Below are positions 55,379-64,000 of a stretch of 64,000 nt of DNA, piece after piece. The position numbers were made by a program, and so were the translations under genes. The notes beneath the pieces are model-generated. The model made no database searches. It was not told where the DNA came from and saw nothing but the letters and a program-made list of their open reading frames with translations. Each line of letters opens with the position of its first letter. Position 1 is the stretch's first letter. The stretch comes from Diphasiastrum complanatum (Eukaryota; Streptophyta; Lycopodiopsida; Lycopodiales; Lycopodiaceae): assembly GCA_029204225.1 (NCBI GenBank), contig CM055111.1, forward strand, positions 45,769,255 through 45,833,254, read 5' to 3'.

Positions 55379-57195
55379 GTCTATCTCCCGTCCTTGAACA
55401 AATTTGTTGTTTCAAGGGATGTCATCTTTGATGAACATCATATGCATATGCTTGAAGAAGGCTCAAGTGCTCCAACAATCAAGAAGAAGATGGCCGAGGA
55501 GCAAGATCTTGGTTTTGAGGAGGAGCTCATGGAGGAGCAAGCACCAAACCCACCTATCACACCAAGGAGATCTTCAAGGGCAAAAGTGGAGCCATCAAGG
55601 CTCACATATCAAGGCAAAGGACAGCAAGTTGAGGGTATCTCATCCACTTCTTATGCTTTATCTAGTTTTGAAGAACCGTCTAACGTTGAAGATGCATTGA
55701 ACTCCAAAGAATGGTATAAAGCTATGTTGGATGAGTATGATGCCTTGATTGAGAATGAAACTTGGTTGCTTGTTGAGAGACCTCAAAGGAATGTAATAGG
55801 ATGCAAGTGGGTCTTCAAGCTTAAGTTGAATGCAAATGGGAGTGTTAACAAACATAGAGCAAGATTAGTTGCAAAAGGTTATGCTCAAGAGAGAGGGATA
55901 GACTATGAGGAAACTTTTGCACCCGTGGCCAAGATGGTCACAATAAGACTAATCATTGCACTTGCATCACATTTTGGATGGATTCTATGTCAAATGGATG
56001 TCTCTAATGCTTCCTTGAATGGTTTTTTTGAAGAGGATATCTATATGGAGCAGCCACAAGGGTTCATCAAGCATGGAATGGAGAAGAAAGTATGCCATCT
56101 CCAAAGAAGCATCTATGGCTTGAAGCAAGCCTCGAGATCTTGGAATTCAAGACTACATTGCTATCTTATTTCACTTTCTTTTGTTCAAAGTGAATATGAT
56201 CCCACTCTTTACATTAAGTTTGATGATGTTGGTATTGTACTTTTACTCATTTATGTATATGACATCATCATTAGTGGAAATAGTGTTGATGGTATTGAAA
56301 AAATCAAGATAGATCTATCCTTAGAGTTCAAGATGGTAGATCTAGGGTGTCTTCACTTCATCTTAGGCATAGAAGTACTTAGAGGGTCTGATTTTATCTT
56401 TATAAGTCAAGTAAACTATGCTCAAAGTCTTTTGAAGAAGTTTAAGATGGAAGTATGCAAAAGTGTTGACACACCAATGGAGCAAGATGTAAAAGTGCCA
56501 AATGAAGATGATGAAAGATCCTTCATGGACATCACTTTGTTTAGGCAACTTATAGGTTCCTTAATGTGGATCACTATAACTAGACCAGATCTTAGCTTTA
56601 GTGTATGTAGGTTGAGCCAATCCATGCAAAAGCCATTGAATATCCATTGGAAAAAGGCTAAGAGGATTCTAAGATACATCTCGGGTACATTGGATTTTGG
56701 GATTCTATATAGAGGAGATGTGATTAACCTTCATGCATTTATGATTCAGATTTTGCAGGGGAAAAGAGGGATAGGAAATCAACAAGTGCCTATTCAACTT
56801 TCATAGGAGAAGGTGTGGTTTCATGGCTTTCAAAAAAGCAAGAAACTATATCTCTATCTTCAACCGAGGCCGAGTACAAAGCTTTGACAACCACTACAAA
56901 GGAGGTACTTTGGATCAAGAGATTATTGGTGGAACTAAAGATCATGGATTCAGAGGAGGCACCAATCATCTACAATGACAATATATCAGCCCAACACCTT
57001 GCATCTAACCCAATCTTCCATGCAAGATCTAAGCACATTGAGATATGCCATCACTTTGTGAGAGAAATGGTGCAAGCCAAGGAGATTGCTTTGGAGCATG
57101 TTCCAAGCAATGAATGTGTAGCTGATCTACTTACTAAACCACTTCAAAAGACAGCCTTTTATGAAGTTCAGATCATCACTTGGAGTGATTAGTAA
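55379..57195 (+). pseudogene. copia element H: pol linker, RT and RNase H
   Basis: Starts abruptly in the integrase-RT linker (YLPSLNKFVVSRDVIFDEH). RT has GCKWVFKLKLNANG, RLVAKGYAQ, FAPVAKMVTIR, MDVSNASLNGF and GLKQASRSW. The catalytic YVDD reads YVYD, so one metal-binding Asp is replaced by Tyr. DTPMEQ and TITRPDLSFSV follow. A frameshift near 56750 splits RNase H; the rest is open at 56815-57192 (WLSKKQETISLSS, TEAEYKALTTTTKEV, ECVADLLTKPL). Purine tract GTGAGGAGGAG precedes the LTR at 57232. Gag, protease and integrase core are missing. Confidence 0.92.
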
Positions 57196-57231
57196 AGCAA
57201 TGATTGAACCAAGCTAGATAGTGAGGAGGAG

Positions 57232-57913
57232 TGTTAAAAATTCACAATTCTAGCTTGACTAGTTTTGGTCATATGACTTGTAAATAGTTATATGGTCATG
57301 ATGTGGCTTGTCACACGTGCCAAATAGCATAGGATTCCATTCATAAGGATGTTCTCAAGTAGACCTAAGTGTTAGAACCTTTGGAATGAGTCCAAATTAT
57401 GCTTAGATACAAGGGAGAAAAAATAGGAGCTATTTCTGGTAATTTTTGCATTGTTGAGGGATCTCCAAGATTCCAACCCTAACTTGGTAGGGATGAAAGA
57501 TCCACCAAAATTAGCATTAGGGATAGGTTTAGGGCTACTCATACCTGCCCAAAACCGTGATGGATCATGTATATATAGGTGATGATATCTCACCAAAATC
57601 AATCAAGCAATTTCATGTTTTTTCTCTCATAATGGTGCAATTGCTCTCTATGTTCATAATTGTTTGAGTACTTGTGATTACTAATGATTATAGGATTGAA
57701 TGTAGGTCTGGTGTACAGTACTCAGACTGTGGGAGGCCGTACTTTCACACGTGTGAAGCCTTCTTCAAGGATTTGGGCCATTTAGTGAGGTTCAAGCATA
57801 GATTTTTGATGGATTTTGATGGTTCAACTTGTGCTAATCTTATGAAATCATAATCTATTGTTTCCCTCATCATTTCAAGTGTTTTAGGATCCTTATTTGC
57901 TGTAATTTTTACA
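57232..57913 (+). repeat. 3' LTR of copia element H
   Basis: 682 bp with matching ends TGTTAAAAATTCAC...GTAATTTTTACA. It stops exactly where the - strand gag of element I resumes, so H was inserted into I. TTTCACACGTGTGAAG at about 57743-57758. Confidence 0.85.
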
Positions 57914-58428
57914 TTGAGAATGAGTTGAACTAGCTCATTTTGATTGATGGAATCACCAATGCAAGCAAGCTCTCTATGAATATCTTTTACTCTCAAAACA
58001 TAACTAGATGCACTCTCATCACTCTTTTGGCTACTTTGAAAGATTTTATTCCTAAGAGTGAGAAGCCTAGAGGTATTCTTAGCCTCATAGATAGTCTTGA
58101 GACAATCCCAAGCTTTTTTGGCTGTTGTACAAGTACCTATCTCCCTCAATATCTCATTAGAGACATTCATCTTAATGTAGTGGAGAGCCATCCTAGCTCT
58201 CTTTTTGTATTTTTGAACCTCTTGAAGAACTTGTGGTTTTTCTTCAAGGCCAAGAACTATGTCCATCACGTCTTGAAGGATCAAGATGGACTCCATCCTC
58301 ATTTTCCAAATTGAATAATTTGAAGTGGTCAATCTTTCACTTGGTTCCAACAAGGATGAACCCATTGAAGACATTTGAAGTGAAGAAAACTCAAATGATG
58401 AACAATAAATGTTGTTACACACTTTCAA
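57914..58428 (-). pseudogene. copia element I: gag N-terminal half
   Basis: Gag open from 58428 or the internal Met codons near 58374 (MSSMGSSLLEPSERL) through WKMRMESILILQDVMDIV, MALHYIKMNVSNEILREI, TTAKKAWDCLKTIYEAKN and ELVQLILN; there the LTR of element H starts and the frame runs on into it until 57745. The family is close to copia family 3 in protein. The remaining C-terminal gag and pol of I are not found beyond H. Confidence 0.85.
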
Positions 58429-59118
58429 TAGGATCCAATAATTGAGTACTATCTCCTCCTATGAAAGATCTTACAACAACTTGTGAATTGATTCTCACTA
58501 GCTAATCAAATCTCTCTAAAACAAGATCTATTTCACATCAAATGATGGAGTATAGGCAAAGTTAGGATTTAACACTCTTAGCACGTGTGAAATACACTAA
58601 GAAACCAAATTTGACTCAAATACAATGATATTGCATGAAACAAAATGGCTAAGATTTCAAAACAGTGCCTAGATCACATATAGATGAGATTGGCAAGCAT
58701 ACAACTGTGATTTTGGATCAACTAAGCAATCTCTTGACCAAACCAAATGTGTCCGCCCAGGTCTAGGTGCCCTACCTAACCCTCTTCAAAAGCTTATAAC
58801 TTTTGATTGGCTCAACCAAATGGAATGAAACTGATTGCAATAGAAACTAGACAAAAATAGCTTCAAAACAAGCTATCAAGCAAGATAAATGGATCAAACA
58901 TGAGAGAGAACTTTCAAACTAAAATTGGATGTTCCTCACACGTGTCTGAGCACCTGATTTCATACAGTACTAGGTCAGACCCAATCAATGTCCTTTTGAT
59001 CTCTTTTGATCCAAGATTGAACAAGATAGCTAGGAAAATGGGCCTTGACAACTTCTAGCTCAAGATTGATGAAAATGTTTCACTTAGATGGATCAAAATG
59101 CATGGTATCCTTAGGTAG
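58429..59118 (-). other. leader of copia element I
   Basis: About 690 bp non-coding between the primer site and gag. Contains CTCACACGTGTCTGAG at about 58934 and GCACGTGTGAAA at about 58580. Confidence 0.7.
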
Positions 59119-59130
59119 GCTCTGATACCA
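59119..59130 (-). other. primer-binding site of copia element I
   Basis: TGGTATCAGAGC on the - strand, next to LTR end GAAATTCAACA. Confidence 0.9.
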
Positions 59131-59746
59131 TGTTGAATTTCACACGTGTGGACTGTCCACTACATGTACTTGTGATCTCCTAAGGTGTGTAGATGCACCA
59201 AGATCAAGACTAGATTGAGATTCAAGATCAATCTTGAATCCTATGGCAAAAACACACTACTACATGCATTCAATCACTTCCAACTCTCACTCACACGTGT
59301 GGGAAGTATTCAAAAAATAATCTAAGTAAAAACAAGCTGCTCTCCTTGGGTAGAGAGAGAAAGCTAGAAATCCAATAACTCACAAAATCCATGAAATCAT
59401 CAAATCAATTGACTTCAAAATGAGGAGTACAATGATACTAGTAGGTCCACGAGCTACCACTATGCTTAACTATGATTGGACCACATTTTGTCACCTCTTG
59501 ATCCTATTGGATCATTGATCTATGCACCTCTTAATTCTATTGGATTATATTCAAGCACACCTCAATTTCCTATTGGACCTCATAAAGTTCCACCTCTATA
59601 TCCTATTGGACCTCTTGGAATTCATCAAACAAAAACTTTACACTTGTCTACACTCTAATTAGCAAGTGTTTAGCCTCTTACTCTATTTTGGCTCAATAGT
59701 GGTATTACAAGTGGAAATGCATAATTTGATAATCTTTTTCAATTCT
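59131..59746 (-). repeat. 5' LTR of copia element I (upper limit approximate)
   Basis: From the primer site upward, ending (sense start) at about TGTGTGAAGAATTG near 59744, where the LTR of element J begins. CACACGTGTG motifs at 59140 and about 59291, and a string of CCTATTGGA(C/T)C-type repeats at about 59505-59620 (five or six short direct repeats). Confidence 0.65.
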
Positions 59747-59880
59747 TCACACATAACCATGTAGCTCGAGTTCTATGTAGGCCAAACTTGGCATTTTGCA
59801 TTTATGACCTACATACTTGAATGGTACAACATTTGTAGCAAGCCAAGAAATCAATATGATTTGTTTTTCCAATTCTAACA
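59747..59880 (-). repeat. partial 3' LTR of copia family 3 element J
   Basis: Only the first about 134 bp (sense) of the family 3 LTR: TGTTAGAATTGG at 59880 to the CTACATGGTTAT point at 59747. The rest is replaced by element I. Polypurine tract AGGAGGAG adjoins at 59881. Confidence 0.85.
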
Positions 59881-62800
59881 CTCCTCCTAAAAATAATCTA
59901 TATTGATTGAAACATGGATCTTGGTATAACTCCAAGATTGGCTCTATGCTTGATGAAGGAACTTTTGCTCAAAGATTTGGTGAGCATATCAGCAATGCAA
60001 GCTGATGTGTCGATGTGCTCCAAATTGATTTCCCATCCAATGAGCTTCACTCTCACGAAGTGATGTGCAACTTCGATATGCTTGCTCCTTGCATGGAATA
60101 TTCAAGCTGTTGGCAAGGGCTTGGGCTGAAATGTTGTCACACATGATCATAGGTAGATCCTCTTCCAAGATTATCTTTAGTTCTACTAGTAACCTCTTGA
60201 TCCAAAGCACTTCCTTTGTTGTTGTAGTGAGTGCCTTGTGATGGGAGTGATATAGTATCTTGCTTTTTGGAAAGCCAAGATATCAAGTTTTCTCCAAGAT
60301 ATATGACATAAGCACTTGTAGATTTTTGATTTGCTCTATCACTTGCAATCCGAGTCAGAATAACCAATGATAGAAAGATCTTCACTTCTATACAATAAAC
60401 CATAATCAAAAGTTGAAGATATATATCTAAGCACTCTCTTGGCCATTTTCCAATGATAGATAGTAGGATTTTGCATAGCCTGGCTCAACTTATAAACACT
60501 AAAGCTTATGTCAGGTCTAGTTATTGTGAGCCAAATTAAGGAGCCTAAAAGACTTCTAAAAAGTGTGACGTCCACGAAGGATCTTTCATCACCTTTGTTA
60601 GAGTCCTTTACATTTTGCTCCATAGGTGCTTCTATACTCTTACAATTCAACATATTGAACTTCTTTAACATTGAAAGAGCATACTCGAATTGACATACAA
60701 AAGCTTTATCTTTAAGAAAGTCAATCTCTAATCCTAGAATATAGTGAATTTTTCCAGGATCTTGCATGTTAAAATCTTTTCCAAGTGCAATCTTGGTTTC
60801 CTCAACTAACTTGATACTACTTCCTATCAGAATGATATCATCACATAAATAAGAAGAATGACAATATCTTTATCAAAAAACTTGACATATAAGGAAGGAT
60901 CATAGTTACTAAGATTAATTCCTAGTGACTCAAGAAAGGTGTTAAATGTAGAATATCATGACCTTGGAGCTTGCTTCAATCCATATAAACTTCTGAAGAG
61001 CAAGCAAACTTTTTCTTTGTCATGGATGAACCCAATAGGCTGATCCATATAAATCTCTTCTTCTAGATACCCATTTAAAAATGCATTAAAGACATCTAGT
61101 TGAAGAACTTGCCAATTGAAAAAACAAGCAAGAGAAATTATGATTCTAATTGATACCATCTTTGCAACTGGGACAAAGGTCTCCTCATAATGAAGTCCAT
61201 AAACTTGATCAAAACCTTTAGCATAAAGCCTAGCCTTGTACTTGTTGATTGTGCCAACTTCATTATACTTGACTTAAAAAACCCACTTGCAACCAATGGT
61301 GTGCTTGTTGGATGGAAGATCCACAAGCTCCCATGTCTTATTGGCCATCAAAGCATCATATTCCTCCTTCATGGCCAGGTACCATTCCTTTGAGTTGAGT
61401 GCATCATATACATCCTTTGGCTCCTCATGAGAAATAAAATAAGCACAATTAGTGGAGTTGATTTCCACTTGCTTGCCTCTATCTTCATAGGTAAGCCTTC
61501 TAGGCTCGGATCTTTCTCTTTGAGATCTCCTTGGTGAAAAGATTCGAGGTGACTTTTCCTCAATTATCGGCCCCATCTCTCCATGATAGTCTTCAAGGGT
61601 GATGATTGGAGTATCTTTGTGGGAATCTTTGAACTCGGCCTCCTCAAGAATGTATTTTTGATCCTCATGGAATATAACATCCCTACTCTCAATTGTAGTT
61701 GAGGTAGAGGGAACATAGATTCTGTAAGCTTTCTTGTTGGATGCATATCCAACCATGATCCCTTTAATAGAGTTAGGATCATCTCTTTTCCTTGTTTCCA
61801 AGGGCACATGAACAAAACAAGCACAACCAAAAACTCTAAGGTGATCTACCTTAGGTTTCTTCTTGAACAAGACCTCAAAAGGTGATTTTCTAGCAAGTGC
61901 TTTGTGAGGTAATCTATTGCACAAATAGTTTGCACAATTTATAGCTTCACCCCGATAATCAATAGGCAAAGAAGCTGCTACTAGAATTGCTTTAGCACAG
62001 TCACATAAAGATCTGTTGTTCCTCTCAGCTACTCCATTTTGAGATGGAGAATAAGCACAAGAAAACTCTCTTTATTCCTTCACCTTCACAGTACTCATGA
62101 AACTTGTTGGAGATGTATTCACCTCCTCCATCACATCTTAAAGATTTAACTTTAAAAAAAAACTGTTTCTCAACATAAGCTTTGAAGATTAGGAAGTGAT
62201 CAAAAACCATTGCCTTTGAAGAAAGTAGATACAACCAAGTATATCTAGTAAAGTCATCAATAAATGTGACAAAACATGTTGCACCACCAATACTTTTAGA
62301 AGAGGAAAATGTACATCTGAGTGTATAAGCTCCAAAGGATGAGTAGTCTTTATAAAAGACTTCTGATATGGCTTTCTGTGTGACTTTGCAATGGCCCAAG
62401 CATCACAAGGCTTGAAATCTTTAGAAAGAGATTTTGGAAGACCAATACCCTTCACCTTTCTAACCATAGAAGACATAGATTTTAAGTTAGGATGACCCAA
62501 CCTTCTATGCCATAGCTCCTCCTTAGATAACAAAACAACTTCACAAAGGTTTGCATTCTCATAAGAATTCAACTTAAAAATTCCACCACATCTAGAGCCA
62601 TCAGCAAGGATCTCTTCATTTTTCTTGATAAAACAATTATTGGGGTTGAACTTTACATCACAACCATTATCAAGCAACTTTCCGACACTAATTAAGTTCT
62701 TTGTGAGTTTGGAATGAAAAGAACATTAGAAAGTGCAAGAACTTTTGAAGAAGCAAGTTTCAATGGAATGTTGCCAATTCCTTCTATTGGGCACTCATGA

Positions 62801-63050
62801 TCCTTAGTAGTATAAATAGATCTCTTGAGTCCTTTGTAAGGTAAGATTGAGTCAAATGACTCCTTTGAACAACTCATATGTGAAGAAGCTCCACTATCTA
62901 TGTACCAAGCATCATCTTTCTTGAAAGGTGATGAAGAAAAACTGGACACCATGAGTGATCCTTCTCCATCACTTGCAATAGAATCTTCTTCAATCTCTTT
63001 GGAGAGATTAGCTTGCTTGAGTTGGTTTTTCTTCTTAAAGCAATTAGACT
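59881..63050 (-). pseudogene. copia family 3 element J: protease to RNase H
   Basis: Near-identical to element G over its whole length. Order on the - strand: zinc-knuckle end, protease WYIDSGASSHM, pre-integrase LWHRRLGHPNLKSM, integrase (here HSDVH is intact but a one-base loss near 62310 shifts the frame), linker, RT, RNase H. It shares with G the TAA after GCKWVF (61274-61276), the TGA in KQAPRS(W) (60956-60958) and the one-base deletion in the YVDD box (about 60840-60846). Private damage: deletion at the CNxx part of RNase H near 60095, loss of the SSCEAEYK box near 60237, and a short deletion near 62075. Gag N-terminal part absent. Confidence 0.92.
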
Positions 63051-63272
63051 TTTTACAAGTGTACTAGTTCTAACTAGCAAAGTACAAATCATCATGCATG
63101 TGTCCATTATACTTTGTGCATGCCTTGCATGTCACTAAGGATCACTTACAATTAATGCATGTGAATTGCCACGAGTTTCTACAAGCATGAATTTGCCAAT
63201 TCTATGTCTACAAACAATATGCAAGTTGTATTCTTCAATCTAGACATTAGATAACCATGTAGCTTGAGTTCT
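63047..63272 (-). repeat. internal LTR fragment of copia family 3
   Basis: Matches the middle of the family 3 LTR (51380-51603), same orientation as element J. It is joined at about 63050 directly to the J zinc-knuckle region, skipping LTR end, primer site, leader and most of gag. It ends at GAGTTCT, a point that overlaps by about 21 bp the start of the LTR piece at 59747. Confidence 0.8.
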
Positions 63273-64000
63273 GAACACTCCTGAGCATTCTAGCTCACTT
63301 CTTAGAGTTGTTTTTGAGATTGCTATTGCACTATTGCTTATCAACATTGCGCTTAATTCAGACTTTCATTTTAGCCGCTCAGAGATAGCATAGAATATGC
63401 GGCTTCGATCTGCAACTTATTGTACTCATTTAATTCTGTTACACTTTCATACTGAATCAATACTATCTTTTATTGTGTTCAATTTTTCGTCTCAGAATGT
63501 ATGCATTTATGTATTTTTTCGTGACTAATTCGCGAACAATTCGTGACTAATTATTTGTTTGGTAATTTTCGATGCTTAATTGTTTGGCTATGTAATCACT
63601 GTAGTATTGGTGATCTCAAAGTTAGTTACTATAAGTTCAAACTTGATTTCTATCACTATTGTCTTGTTTGAAATTGATAGGCATAGTCATGCATTGGAAA
63701 GAGGAAGATAGTTTATTCCGCCATGCACGAAAAGTCTTTCTAGACACACGAATTATTTTCATTCATTTCTTTTCAAGCTAGATCTATCTTTTGCACACCA
63801 CTTTCTGACAAGATCGGCTGCCTCCGTGTGTTCTGCTTGTGTGGTGGCAAACAACTCTCTTTCCTCCACTAAAACTATTGTCTGTGCCTGCTGGACATGA
63901 GGGGGTGAGGTAACAACATGAATGAATCCCGATGGTGATTGGGATCGGTTGCTTGTATTTGGTGATTGCACCGGTGTCTTCTATGTGATTTGGATTTGGT
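63273..64000. other. unassigned end region
   Basis: AT-rich, with a CTGTTACACTTTCATACTGA stretch that could be LTR R/U5-like. A 70-codon - strand frame (63759-63971) with an AQTIVLVEERELFATTQ helix has no family I recognise. Nothing firm can be called. Confidence 0.35.

Noticed and set aside
63759-63971. 70-codon - strand frame near the end of the window
   Set aside because: No recognisable domain and no supporting context; may be a chance frame.

Overview
The window looks like nuclear DNA of a seed plant: AT-rich, dominated by old broken LTR retrotransposons with the initiator-tRNA-Met type primer site TGGTATCAGAGC, and carrying one intact intron-containing plant gene. The density, age and nesting of the elements and the long gene-poor stretches suggest a large genome such as a gymnosperm; that is inference, and no species is proposed. 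The only apparently functional host gene is a two-exon CYP78A cytochrome P450 (12762-14514, + strand), in a quiet 12-18 kb island.

Layout. 0.2-2.2 kb: deleted Ty1/copia remnant plus an unexplained 270-codon ORF. 2.6-4.1 kb: Ty3/gypsy pol remnant. 4.1-7.4 kb: copia family 1 copy (LTR, leader, gag, protease, start of integrase). 7.5-9.5 kb: 3' end of a Ty3/gypsy family with an extra ORF behind integrase (called ORF3), plus LTR. 9.8-10.3 kb: copia tail. 12-14.6 kb: the P450 gene, flanked by small tandem duplications. 16.5-17 kb: tRNA-like SINE array. 18.3-18.5 kb: 21-bp tandem repeat. 18.5-25.1 kb (- strand): a copia element whose gag is split by a complete copia insertion (20345-24206) with a perfect 5-bp target duplication. 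25.1-27.3 kb: gypsy integrase and ORF3. 27.3-31.6 kb (- strand): unknown retroelement segment K fused to a copia family 1 copy with a 584-codon ORF. 32-35.4 kb: gypsy gag-protease-RT interrupted by a CACTA transposon fragment. 35.5-39.7 kb: chromovirus-like LTR piece and non-coding DNA. 39.7-43.5 kb: chimera with a copia 5' LTR and gag start, gypsy-like gag tail and gypsy 3' LTR. 43.5-46.9 kb: solo copia LTR, second K copy carrying a MITE, degenerate copia. 46.9-50.6 kb: third gypsy ORF3, LTR, leader with a motif cluster, gag. 50.6-63.3 kb: several head-on or nested copia elements, two of which share the same disabling mutations.

Nothing here forms an operon or pathway. The P450 stands alone; the rest is a record of insertion, deletion, template switching and decay. 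The most interesting signals are the conserved extra ORF of the gypsy family (three copies), the copia family that evidently spread with an already broken reverse transcriptase, and a palindrome built on CACGTG recurring in the LTRs and leaders of several copia families.
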